Positions 56,776 to 64,000 of a stretch of DNA of 64,000 nucleotides are shown here, in pieces. Below the pieces are notes generated by a model. The model worked only from the letters and a program-made list of their open reading frames with translations. It had not been told where the DNA came from and made no database searches. Each line of letters opens with the position of its first letter. Position 1 is the stretch's first letter. Both the position numbers and the translations under genes were made by a program. The DNA is from Sulfurospirillum diekertiae (lineage in GTDB: Bacteria; Campylobacterota; Campylobacteria; Campylobacterales; Sulfurospirillaceae), in contig NZ_CP021416.1 in assembly GCF_002162315.1 (NCBI RefSeq), forward strand, positions 1,934,207-1,998,206. The letters run 5' to 3'.

Positions 56776-57222
56776 TTAGTTCTTTTGTACAGAGACATTT
56801 AAGTCTTTAGTAAATCCAAACATTGGAGCAGAAGTTGAGTTTCCATCACGACAATAAATTGTTTCTTCAACTGGTAGTGCTGGAGAACCATAAGTACCTG
56901 CACTTGTTCCGTTACCATCACCTGTGTTTTTACATTTCGTCAGATCCATAACAAAGCCTTTTGGAATCTCTGTATAGTCAGAAAGATTAAAGGTATTTGC
57001 AGCGCCTGCAGTACTACCGTTAATTGATCCATTGCTATCTCTCATAGAACGTGACCACATAGATGGAGCAACGGTTCTATTAAGTGTACCGATAAATGCT
57101 TCAGCTGTACCAACTTTTGCATCTGTGACCGTACCTGTCAATCTTGGCAAAGCCACTGCCGCTAAAATACCTAAAATAACAATGACGAAGATCAATTCGA
57201 TCATCGTGAAACCTTTTTTCAT
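56776..57222 (-). CDS. Type II/IV pseudopilin-like protein (second copy)
   Basis: A 148-residue prepilin-like protein with the same leader (KKGFTMIELIFVIVILGILAAVALP) as its neighbour but a different globular part, with CKNTGDGNG and YCRDGNST cysteines. ATG 57222 follows GGAG; the longer frame to 57276 does not make a prepilin leader. The two genes probably arose by duplication. Linked to ComEC in the same window, they are candidates for the DNA-uptake pseudopilus. Confidence 0.83.
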   Translation of the reverse strand: MKKGFTMIELIFVIVILGILAAVALPRLTGTVTDAKVGTAEAFIGTLNRTVAPSMWSRSMRDSNGSINGSTAGAANTFNLSDYTEIPKGFVMDLTKCKNTGDGNGTSAGTYGSPALPVEETIYCRDGNSTSAPMFGFTKDLNVSVQKN

Positions 57223-57303
57223 ATTCACTCCTTGTTTTTTGTTAGCCAATACACTTATTGACCACGTAAAAGCCATTCTAGTACAATCTTTTTAAAGCTC
57301 GAC

Positions 57304-57522
57304 TTAAATCTCATCTATTTGGTATAATAGCTTGGTAACCTCTTGTTCGAGGACGAAATTATCATAACATTTTCCAACATAGGCAAACAGGAGTTCTTTA
57401 GGGTCAATGGTGCTTTTCTCTTTAAACTTCTCTTTAAAATCCGCTTCAAACTGCACGGCGAAATCACCCTCTAACTTGATGTCAAAGTCTTTGCCACCAA
57501 GGCTAATGGTTATTTTACTCAT
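57304..57522 (-). CDS. Small conserved-looking protein, 72 aa
   Basis: A small cytosolic protein starting [19 protein letters not shown] and continuing with a charged helix (FEADFKEKFKEKSTID, ELLFAYVGKCYDNFVLEQEV). I do not recognise it with certainty; the beta-start plus helix layout is loosely like ZapA-type cell division proteins. It overlaps the coiled-coil gene upstream by 4 bases and lies next to uvrB, an order I recall from Campylobacter jejuni as well. Confidence 0.6.
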   Translation of the reverse strand: MSKITISLGGKDFDIKLEGDFAVQFEADFKEKFKEKSTIDPKELLFAYVGKCYDNFVLEQEVTKLLYQIDEI

Positions 57523-57752
57523 TTTCCAAGCACAGCTTCGATTTTGCTGAGCAAATCATCAGAATTGACATCTTTATGAATCAAGTCTTGCTCCAATTTT
57601 GCAATCTGAACATTTTTAGCTTCTGCCAACGCTTTGGCTTTGACCACTTCTTGACGTAGGGCTTCATTTTGCGCCAGAAGATCTTTGTATTTTTCCAAAA
57701 GTTCCGTTATCTTTTGGCTTAATGTGCTAATGTTTCTCTCTTCTTCAAACAT
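57519..57752 (-). CDS. Coiled-coil small protein, 77 aa
   Basis: A short protein that is almost all heptad coiled coil ([42 protein letters not shown]), a layout loosely like ZapB-type division proteins. There is no membrane segment. It is translationally coupled to the 72-residue gene by ATGA, so the two probably act together. It is divergent from uvrB over a 66-base gap. Confidence 0.62.
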   Translation of the reverse strand: MFEEERNISTLSQKITELLEKYKDLLAQNEALRQEVVKAKALAEAKNVQIAKLEQDLIHKDVNSDDLLSKIEAVLGK

Positions 57753-57782
57753 GCGAGTGCCTTTTTGTATAGCGTTGTTTGG

Positions 57783-57788
57783 TATAAT
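57783..57788 (+). promoter_or_regulatory. -10 box of the uvrB promoter
   Basis: GGTATAAT, about 30 bases before the chosen uvrB ATG, in the divergent gap. The context TTGTTTGGTATAATTG is typical of Campylobacterota sigma-70 promoters. Confidence 0.6.
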
Positions 57789-57818
57789 TGTAACAAAATA
57801 ATGGGAAAAGTATCAACT

Positions 57819-59795
57819 ATGAGCGAATTTTATTTAGAAAGTCCCTATCAGCCATCAGGCGATCAACCGCAAGCCATCGATAAACTCGTCTCTTCCATCC
57901 AAAAAGGAAGTCGTTACCAAACATTGATTGGTGTGACGGGCAGTGGTAAAACCTATACAATGGCACAGATCATTCAAAAACTTAAGATGCCAACCCTCAT
58001 CATGACGCACAACAAAACCCTTGCCGCGCAACTTTACAGCGAATTTAAGGGCTTTTTTCCTAAAAATCATGTGGAGTATTTTATCAGCTATTACGACTAC
58101 TATCAACCTGAGGCGTATATTCCAAGAAGTGATCTTTTCATCGAAAAAGACAGTTCTATCAACGAAGAGTTAGAGCGTTTGCGTCTCAGTGCCACCGCAT
58201 CACTGCTTAGTTTTGATGATGTTATCTGTGTCGCTTCCGTTTCAGCTAACTACGGCTTGGGCGATCCGAATGAATACAAAGAGATGGTGCTCGTCATCGA
58301 AAAGGGTGAAAGTTTCAACCAAAAGAAGCTTCTCTTACGTCTTGTCGACATGGGCTATAAACGCAATGACACTTTTTTTGATCGCGGTTGTTTTAGGGTC
58401 AGTGGCGATGTCATCGACATTTACCCTGCATACAGTGAAGAAGAGGCGATTCGCGTGGAGTTTTTTGGCGATGAAGTGGAGAGCATCAACTACTTTGAAG
58501 TCTTTCTCAACAAAAAACTGCAAAACCTAAACAAAGTCGTCATTTATGCCGCGAACCAGTTCATCGTCGGACACGAAAGGCTTCAAAAAGCAATCAAATC
58601 CATCGAGCAAGAGCTAGATGAGAGGCTTGAATACTTCAAAAAAGAGGACAAGCTGGTCGAGTACCAACGACTCAAACAACGTGTCGAGTTTGACCTTGAG
58701 ATGCTTCAAAGCACGGGAGCGTGTAAAGGGGTTGAAAACTATGCGCGTTACCTTACAGGCATTGAGCCAGGAGCTACGCCCTATTCACTGTTTGATTACT
58801 ATGAGTCGATGAATAAAGAGTACCTTGTCATTGTCGATGAATCTCACGTCAGCCTTCCGCAATTTCGGGGTATGTTTGCGGGTGATCGTAGTCGTAAAGA
58901 AGTGCTTGTCGAGTACGGTTTTAGGCTTCCAAGTGCCTTGGATAACCGTCCTTTGATGTTTGATGAGTTTATCAACAAAGCACCACGCTATCTGTTTGTC
59001 AGCGCAACACCTAAAGAGTTGGAATTGGGGCTGAGTGGTGACAATACCGCAGAGCAGATCATACGCCCAACAGGTTTGCTTGATCCAGAAGTCGAAATCT
59101 TAAGCAGTAAAAACCAAGTCGAAACCCTTTTTGATAAGATCAAAGAAGTGATCGCCAAAGATGAAAAAGTCCTTGTGACAGTGCTTACGAAAAAGATGGC
59201 AGAAGAGCTAACACGCTACTACGCCGACCTTGGTATCAAAATAAGATACATGCACTCGGACATTGACGCGATTGAGCGCAACCAAATCATTCGCTCTTTG
59301 CGTGTGGGCGAGTTTGACGTTCTCGTGGGCATTAACCTCCTTCGTGAAGGGCTTGATTTGCCTGAAGTTTCACTTGTAGCCATCTTGGATGCCGACAAAG
59401 AGGGATTTTTACGTTCCGAAACGAGTCTGATTCAAACGATGGGTCGTGCGGCGCGCAATCTTAATGGTAGAGTCATTATGTTTGCCGAAAAGATCACAGA
59501 CTCGATGCAAAAAGCGATTGAAACGACGCTCAGACGCCGTGCCATTCAAGAGACCTACAATCAAGAACACAACATCACGCCAACCAGTACCACACGTAAA
59601 ATGGATGAAAACTTAAAGCTTGAAGAACATGCCGACATCTACAATATGTTTGATAAGAAAGAGAAGATTCCACCGAGTGAAAAGAAGAAAATTATTGCGG
59701 AATTGACCAAGTCCATGCATGAAGCGGCGAAGATTTTGGAGTTTGAAAAAGCAGCGAAATTACGCGATCAAATTGAAAAATTGAAAAAGATGTAA
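57819..59795 (+). CDS. uvrB: Excinuclease ABC subunit UvrB
   Basis: The 658-residue damage-recognition subunit of nucleotide excision repair. Walker A GVTGSGKT is near residues 38-45, the beta-hairpin region is [12 protein letters not shown] near 90-101, DESHVSLPQ near 339-347, motif [10 protein letters not shown] near 541-548, and the C-terminal UVR domain ([22 protein letters not shown]) closes the protein. ATG 57819 ([20 protein letters not shown]) is the normal start; frames upstream are open but untypical. Confidence 0.95.
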   Translation: MSEFYLESPYQPSGDQPQAIDKLVSSIQKGSRYQTLIGVTGSGKTYTMAQIIQKLKMPTLIMTHNKTLAAQLYSEFKGFFPKNHVEYFISYYDYYQPEAYIPRSDLFIEKDSSINEELERLRLSATASLLSFDDVICVASVSANYGLGDPNEYKEMVLVIEKGESFNQKKLLLRLVDMGYKRNDTFFDRGCFRVSGDVIDIYPAYSEEEAIRVEFFGDEVESINYFEVFLNKKLQNLNKVVIYAANQFIVGHERLQKAIKSIEQELDERLEYFKKEDKLVEYQRLKQRVEFDLEMLQSTGACKGVENYARYLTGIEPGATPYSLFDYYESMNKEYLVIVDESHVSLPQFRGMFAGDRSRKEVLVEYGFRLPSALDNRPLMFDEFINKAPRYLFVSATPKELELGLSGDNTAEQIIRPTGLLDPEVEILSSKNQVETLFDKIKEVIAKDEKVLVTVLTKKMAEELTRYYADLGIKIRYMHSDIDAIERNQIIRSLRVGEFDVLVGINLLREGLDLPEVSLVAILDADKEGFLRSETSLIQTMGRAARNLNGRVIMFAEKITDSMQKAIETTLRRRAIQETYNQEHNITPTSTTRKMDENLKLEEHADIYNMFDKKEKIPPSEKKKIIAELTKSMHEAAKILEFEKAAKLRDQIEKLKKM

Positions 59796-59801
59796 AAAAT
59801 C

Positions 59802-59813
59802 TTTACATGTAAA
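59802..59813. repeat. Dispersed palindrome after uvrB
   Basis: A perfect TTTACATGTAAA, six bases after the uvrB stop, flanked by C and G, in the 59-base gap before the metalloprotease-like gene. Confidence 0.75.
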
Positions 59814-59854
59814 GCCATTTTGGAGTAAAATTGAGTATGTTTTAGGAGGAGACT

Positions 59855-60398
59855 ATGCAAGTAGATAGCGCTCTAAACGCTTCTTACATACGCGTTGCTA
59901 ACACACCCACTTCATCTTCAAAAACTACGACATCTTCTTCATCTCAAAAAAAAAGACGAAAATACTACTGACCTTACAGCTTCACAGCGTGCATTAATTG
60001 CTGAGCTGCAAGCGATTGATACTTCAGTACGAGCCCATGAGAGTGCTCATATTGCCGCTGGCGGCGGTGTTATTCGTAGTGCTGCTGTTTTTACCTATGA
60101 ACAAGCTCCCGATAAAAGGCTCTATGCCATAGGAGGAGAAGTTGGCATCGATACTTCAGAAGCTCCTACACCTGATGAAACTGTCACAAAAATGCAAACA
60201 GTACGAGCGGCTGCGCTTGCTCCCAGTGACCCAAGTGCGACTGATTACCAAGTAGCTGCAACGGCTTCAATGCTTCAAATGATGGCAAGACTTGAAGTTG
60301 CGCGTCTTAAACAAGCGGCACTTGTAGCCAAACCCAATGAGAGCTATCAAAGCTCAAATAACGAAAATTCTACCTCTCTTTTCTCAAATTACGCCTAA
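59855..60398 (+). CDS. Putative metalloprotease (CJM1_0395/SprA-related family), apparent frameshift (A9 run)
   Basis: A protein with an intact zinc-protease-like core: VRAHESAHIAAGGGVIRSAAVFTYE, where HESAH is an HExxH motif, then YAIGGEVGIDTSEAPTPDETV and a C-terminal helical part (ASMLQMMARLEVARL). Removing one A from 59946-59954 joins the core to ATG 59855, behind AGGAGGA, and gives 180 residues with a serine/threonine-rich N-terminus (SSSKTTTSSSSQKKDE). The core frame alone would start with an unlikely MLTHPLHLQ. This family is widespread in Campylobacterota; its substrate is unknown and it has no signal peptide. Confidence 0.78.
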
Positions 60399-60474
60399 GT
60401 ATGTAACGGCGTTACCTTTTTATAACTTTTTTCTGATAAAATAATTAGATTTATTTTGCAATGAAGGATCAAAC

Positions 60475-62586
60475 GTGCTTGATTTAAATGACTCTAGCCT
60501 GTATCTTAACCGTGAGCTTTCATGGCTCAAATTTAACACCAGAGTCCTCACCCAATCATTAAAAAAAGAGTTACCCCTTTTTGAGCGACTCAAATTTTTA
60601 GCCATTTATGCCACCAACCTTGATGAATTTTATATGATCCGTGTTGCAGGGCTTAAACAACTTTTTAGTGCCGGTGTCATTGAAACAGGGGCTGACCAAA
60701 AAACGCCTTTGGACCAACTCCGAGAAATCAGAACTTACCTTTCGAGTGAAAAAGAGATTATTCAAAGCAGTTATGAAGAGATTGTCAAAGACCTTGAAAA
60801 AGAGAATCTTTTTATTACTGATTATGACAATTTGACGCCTTCATTGGCAAAGCTATCGGATGACTATTTCTTTTCAAATGTCTTACCTGTCATCGTTCCA
60901 ATTGCCGTGAATGCCACACACCCTTTTCCACACCTCAACAACCTTAGTTTTTCTCTTGCTGTGAAACTTCAAGACAGTGAGATCGAAGAAGAAGGCAATT
61001 ATAAATACGGAATGATTCGCATTCCTCGTGTGCTTCCACGCTTTTTCCAAGCGGGAGACAATACGTATGTGCCGATTGAAACGATTGTTAAGAAACATGC
61101 TGAAGAGATTTTCCCTGGCTATAAACTGGTCGCATCTGCTGCGTTTAGAGTTACTCGAAATGCCGATATGGTGATTGAAGAAGAGGAAGCGGATGATTTT
61201 ATGATGATCATGGAGCAAGGGTTAAAACTGCGCCGTAAAGGAGCATTTGTACGTCTGAATATTCAAGATGGCACCGATCCTGATCTGCTCAATTTTCTCA
61301 ATTCACATATGCAGATTTTCTTTAAAGACATTTATGCCTATAAAATTCCCCTTAACCTTGGTGCATTGTGGCAAATTGTGGGCAATAAAGACTTTTCACA
61401 TCTTGCCTTGCCTCCTTACAACCCAAAAACCTTGCCTCCGTTTGATAGCAATGAGTCTGTCTTTAAAGTGATCGACAAAGGCGATGTATTGCTTTTTCAT
61501 CCGTATGAAAGTTTTGACCCTGTTCTACGCCTCATTCGTGAAGCATCTAAAGATCCAAAAGTGGTCTCTATTCGTATGACGCTCTACCGTGTGGAAAAAA
61601 ATTCCCAAATTGTCCAAGCGTTGATTGATGCTGCCAATGAAGGTAAACAAGTTACTGCCGTGGTAGAACTTAAAGCGCGTTTTGATGAAGAGAACAACCT
61701 CCATTGGGCAAAAGCGCTTGAACAAGCAGGCGCACACGTGGTGTACGGCATCACTGGTTTTAAGGTGCATGCGAAAATCGCCCAAGTCATTCGTCAAGAA
61801 GAAGATGGCAAGCTTAAATTTTACATGCACTTTAGCACGGGCAACTACAACGGCGCTACCGCAAAGGTTTACACCGACACCAGCTTCTTTACATGTAAAG
61901 AGGATTTTGCCAAAGACGGTACGATGTTTTTCCATATTTTATCAGGCTTTTCCAAACATAAAAAACTTGACACGCTTTCCATGTCACCGACACAAATCAA
62001 GCCTAAAATCATTAGCCTCATTCACAATGAAGCCAAATACGGAGCAGAAGGACGCATTATTGCTAAAATGAACTCGTTGGTTGATTCGGATGTAATTCAA
62101 GCCCTTTACTACGCTTCAATGCAAGGCGTTCAGATTGACATTATTGCTCGCGGTATTTGTTGTTTACGTCCAAATGTTCAAGGAATCAGTGAAAATATCC
62201 GTGTCAAATCTATTATTGGAAAATACCTAGAGCATGCGCGTATTTTCTACTTTAAACATGGTGATCCAACCACTACCTTTATCTCCAGTGCTGATTGGAT
62301 GCCAAGGAACCTTGAGCGACGATTGGAGCTTATGACACCAATTTTTGATAAGACATTACAACAAAAACTGTTTGAAATTTTACAACTCCAACTCAATGAC
62401 AACGTACTTAGTTGGAATTTAGAAAACAATGGTGACTACACTGAGGTTGAGCCAACCGAAGAGCGTGCGATTAACAACCACACCGTGCTGGAAGACTATA
62501 TGAATAAAATCTACAAAGCACAAAAGAAAGATACCAGCTCGCATAAAGCTGAAAAATTAGCGCGTCGTTTGTTTAAAGAGAGCTAA
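60475..62586 (+). CDS. ppk: Polyphosphate kinase Ppk1
   Basis: A 703-residue polyphosphate kinase that makes polyphosphate from ATP. The N-terminal [15 protein letters not shown], the central [17 protein letters not shown] with the phosphohistidine candidate near residue 439, and the late [19 protein letters not shown] near 601-619 are canonical. The start GTG 60475 follows AAGGATC. A perfect palindrome at 61888-61899 is read as FTCK (FFTCKED). It is 3 bases ahead of the gamma carbonic anhydrase gene. Confidence 0.94.
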   Translation: MLDLNDSSLYLNRELSWLKFNTRVLTQSLKKELPLFERLKFLAIYATNLDEFYMIRVAGLKQLFSAGVIETGADQKTPLDQLREIRTYLSSEKEIIQSSYEEIVKDLEKENLFITDYDNLTPSLAKLSDDYFFSNVLPVIVPIAVNATHPFPHLNNLSFSLAVKLQDSEIEEEGNYKYGMIRIPRVLPRFFQAGDNTYVPIETIVKKHAEEIFPGYKLVASAAFRVTRNADMVIEEEEADDFMMIMEQGLKLRRKGAFVRLNIQDGTDPDLLNFLNSHMQIFFKDIYAYKIPLNLGALWQIVGNKDFSHLALPPYNPKTLPPFDSNESVFKVIDKGDVLLFHPYESFDPVLRLIREASKDPKVVSIRMTLYRVEKNSQIVQALIDAANEGKQVTAVVELKARFDEENNLHWAKALEQAGAHVVYGITGFKVHAKIAQVIRQEEDGKLKFYMHFSTGNYNGATAKVYTDTSFFTCKEDFAKDGTMFFHILSGFSKHKKLDTLSMSPTQIKPKIISLIHNEAKYGAEGRIIAKMNSLVDSDVIQALYYASMQGVQIDIIARGICCLRPNVQGISENIRVKSIIGKYLEHARIFYFKHGDPTTTFISSADWMPRNLERRLELMTPIFDKTLQQKLFEILQLQLNDNVLSWNLENNGDYTEVEPTEERAINNHTVLEDYMNKIYKAQKKDTSSHKAEKLARRLFKES

Positions 62587-62587
62587 A

Positions 62588-63112
62588 ATGATTATGGAGT
62601 TTCAAGGCTTATCACCTCGCATCGCTTCAGATGTGTTTGTGGCACCCAGTGCGGATATTATCGGCGATGTAACTATCGCTGAGGAAAGCTCCGTCTGGTT
62701 TGGCTGCGTCATTAGAGGCGATGTGAACTCCATCACAATCGGCAGACGAACGTCGATTCAAGACCTTAGCATGATTCATGTCACGCACTTTAAGAAAGCC
62801 GATCGCAGTGATGGATTTACAACAACGATCGGCAATGATGTTACCATAGCGCATCGCGTGATGCTTCATGGCTGCACCATCGAGGATGCTTGCTTAATCG
62901 GAATGAGTGCAACGATACTGGATGGTGCAATTATTGGCAAAGAGTCTATTGTTGGAGCCAATTCATTGGTCACTAAAAACAAAGTGTTCCCACCGCGTTC
63001 ACTCATTATGGGAAATCCTGCAAAAATCATACGTGAACTCAGTGATGAAGAGGTCGCATCGCTTTACCATTCAGCCGATAATTACGTCAAATTTAAAGCG
63101 ATGTATCTGTAG
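62588..63112 (+). CDS. Gamma carbonic anhydrase-like hexapeptide-repeat protein
   Basis: A 174-residue left-handed beta-helix protein. Repeats run from residue 15 (APSADIIGDVTIAEESSVWFGCVIRGDVNSITIG) to about 150; histidines in MIHVTHF near 61, IAHRVMLHGC near 82-90 are the usual zinc ligands. It is of the YrdA/PaaY type, with either carbonic anhydrase or unknown activity. ATG 62588 is in frame with an ATG six bases on. Its 3' end overlaps the convergent exonuclease gene by 20 bases. Confidence 0.86.
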   Translation: MIMEFQGLSPRIASDVFVAPSADIIGDVTIAEESSVWFGCVIRGDVNSITIGRRTSIQDLSMIHVTHFKKADRSDGFTTTIGNDVTIAHRVMLHGCTIEDACLIGMSATILDGAIIGKESIVGANSLVTKNKVFPPRSLIMGNPAKIIRELSDEEVASLYHSADNYVKFKAMYL

Positions 63113-63896
63113 GCTTTGAAGGCTTCTCTTTTTTCTTCTTCTTTTGGTTTTGAGGATTAGTAAAAGCAATTAACTGCTCTACCGTTTGAACATCTTTGGG
63201 TAAATTTTCCAATGCTTTAAAAAATACCTGTGCCGTTGCACGTGCATCATACAATGCGCGATGATGATTTTCAAAGCCTATACCCAAATAGTCTGTAAGG
63301 GCGCCTAGACCATACTTGGGTGCTTCAATGCACTTGCGAGCCAAATCAATCGTATCAAGTCTGCGGTTCAAAAGCGGCCCAAACCCTGCTTGCTCCATTG
63401 TGTAAGAGATAAAATAGTAGTCAAAATTAACATTGTGCGCAACAAAAACGGCGTCTTTAATAAAAAGGCGAAACGCTTCTAAAACAGAGGTAAGTGAAGG
63501 TGCTTTTTGAAGTTCCGCAAGAGTAATGCCCGTAAGTTGCTCAATGCTATCGGGTAAAATATCTGCCTTAGCCAAAGATGAAAACTCAGCAACTTCTTTA
63601 CCATTTTCAATCATCACCGCACCGATTTCAATAATCTGGTGCAAAGCGGGCTTACTGCCATTGGCTTCAATATCGACAATGCAAAATTTTCCCTGACCTA
63701 TAGGAGTGGTAATCGTTTCTAGGGTAAAAGCGTAATTATTGTATTTAGTGATAGGAAGTCCCAAAAGTTTGAGCATAGAGAGGTCTTCAACATCCACAGG
63801 TTCCAACTCTTTAAACGTATGCATTTTGGCAAAAAATTCTTTATGAAAAATAGGCTTTTGCGTCATTTTAAAAATATAACTATCTATTGCTCTCAC
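63093..63896 (-). CDS. DEDDh 3'-5' exonuclease, DnaQ-like
   Basis: A 267-residue exonuclease related to the epsilon subunit of DNA polymerase III. The catalytic Asp and Glu are in FCIVDIEANGSKP near residue 74, the second Asp in FVAHNVNFDYYF near 158, and His/Asp in HHRALYDARATAQVF near 212-226. It has an extra N-terminal region of about 70 residues and a lysine-rich tail (NQKKKKKEKPSKP), so it may be a dedicated nuclease and not the polymerase proofreader. Start GTG 63896 overlaps the trpF stop as GTGA. Confidence 0.85.
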   Translation of the reverse strand: MRAIDSYIFKMTQKPIFHKEFFAKMHTFKELEPVDVEDLSMLKLLGLPITKYNNYAFTLETITTPIGQGKFCIVDIEANGSKPALHQIIEIGAVMIENGKEVAEFSSLAKADILPDSIEQLTGITLAELQKAPSLTSVLEAFRLFIKDAVFVAHNVNFDYYFISYTMEQAGFGPLLNRRLDTIDLARKCIEAPKYGLGALTDYLGIGFENHHRALYDARATAQVFFKALENLPKDVQTVEQLIAFTNPQNQKKKKKEKPSKPTDTSL

Positions 63897-64000
63897 GCTT
63901 TTGCCTTCTTTATAAATGCTCTCACTTTGTCGTGATCTTTTACCCCTTTTGCTTTTTCAACGCCACTGCTGACATCGACACCGTAAAAGCCAAAAGGTTT
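63893..64000 (-). CDS. trpF: Phosphoribosylanthranilate isomerase TrpF, 3' end only
   Basis: The last 35 residues and stop of an ORF that enters from outside the window: KPFGFYGVDVSSGVEKAKG then VKDHDKVRAFIKKAKA. GVDVSSGVE with KG and KD following is the C-terminal phosphate-binding signature of TrpF (tryptophan biosynthesis). The stop overlaps the exonuclease start by GTGA. The remainder cannot be assessed. Confidence 0.82.
   Translation of the reverse strand, partial: KPFGFYGVDVSSGVEKAKGVKDHDKVRAFIKKAKA

Noticed and set aside
57316-57330. GGTATAATAG near 57.33 kb as a promoter
   Set aside because: It lies inside the 3' end of the 72-residue gene in the wrong orientation for any nearby gene start.
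2775-59954. Programmed -1 ribosomal frameshifting at the A runs
   Set aside because: A -1 slip re-reads a base, equal to adding one, but nine of the ten breaks need a base skipped. The runs also lack a consistent downstream stem.
1-64000. tRNA, rRNA, CRISPR arrays, insertion sequences, prophage genes
   Set aside because: No tRNA-like T-loop with matching acceptor stem, no direct repeat-spacer series, no transposase or phage structural motifs were seen on either strand.

Overview
The window is a 64 kb piece of a Campylobacterota (epsilonproteobacterial) chromosome, most like Sulfurospirillum. This is an inference from gene content and order, not a database match. Pointers are a PgbA-like protein beside glcD and an M23 peptidase, the block uvrB / two small proteins / pseudopilins / priA / ispG / dnaB, an SHP-type cytochrome operon, the methylcitrate cycle, an acidic-insert RpoD, and AT-rich DNA with short gaps. 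No rRNA, tRNA, CRISPR array or insertion sequence was seen.

Layout. 1-2.5 kb: recQ (cut by the window edge), a hot-dog thioesterase and an unknown gene. 2.5-3.9 kb: an AT-rich two-gene insert (soluble protein plus membrane protein). 4-6 kb: a DEAD-box helicase and a small unknown gene. 6-10.3 kb: an operon encoding SHP, diheme cytochrome c, cytochrome b561 fused to a second diheme module, a Spy/CpxP-like protein and a two-component system. 10.4-17 kb: a regulator divergent from prpE-prpB-prpC-prpD (propionate to pyruvate). 17-19.4 kb: lipoprotein, YjdM, AzlCD exporter and a 56-residue protein. 19.4-23.8 kb: flgG, flgF, rpoD and a PAS-like protein. 23.8-28.4 kb: HxlR regulator, NIPSNAP protein, flavodoxin and the ZnuCBA zinc importer. 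28.5-35.7 kb: SapC-like protein, acs, actP, DUF485 protein and a two-component system (acetate use). 35.7-41 kb: agmatine-to-putrescine enzymes aguA and aguB around a CDF transporter and feoAB. 41-43.8 kb: an AT-rich AAA/ABC ATPase plus HNH nuclease pair that looks like a Septu-type defence module. 43.8-51.8 kb: small membrane protein, molbindin, NUDIX, CorA, M23 peptidase, PgbA-like, GlcD-like, YihY, ComEC. 51.8-64 kb: dnaB, ispG, priA, two pseudopilins, two small proteins, uvrB, a metalloprotease-like protein, ppk, gamma carbonic anhydrase, dnaQ-like exonuclease and the end of trpF.

Two features cut across the whole window. First, the palindrome TTTACATGTAAA occurs perfectly 23 times by eye, plus at least 10 one-mismatch copies. 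It lies mostly between genes but also inside genes in the two frames that avoid its stop codon, so it looks like a dispersed genomic signal. Second, ten reading-frame breaks all sit exactly in A or T runs, and nine of them are repaired by removing one base. They hit core genes (prpC, znuA, znuB) as well as accessory ones, so homopolymer length error in the sequence is the first explanation and phase variation the second. Gene extents given here for those loci are the repaired ones.
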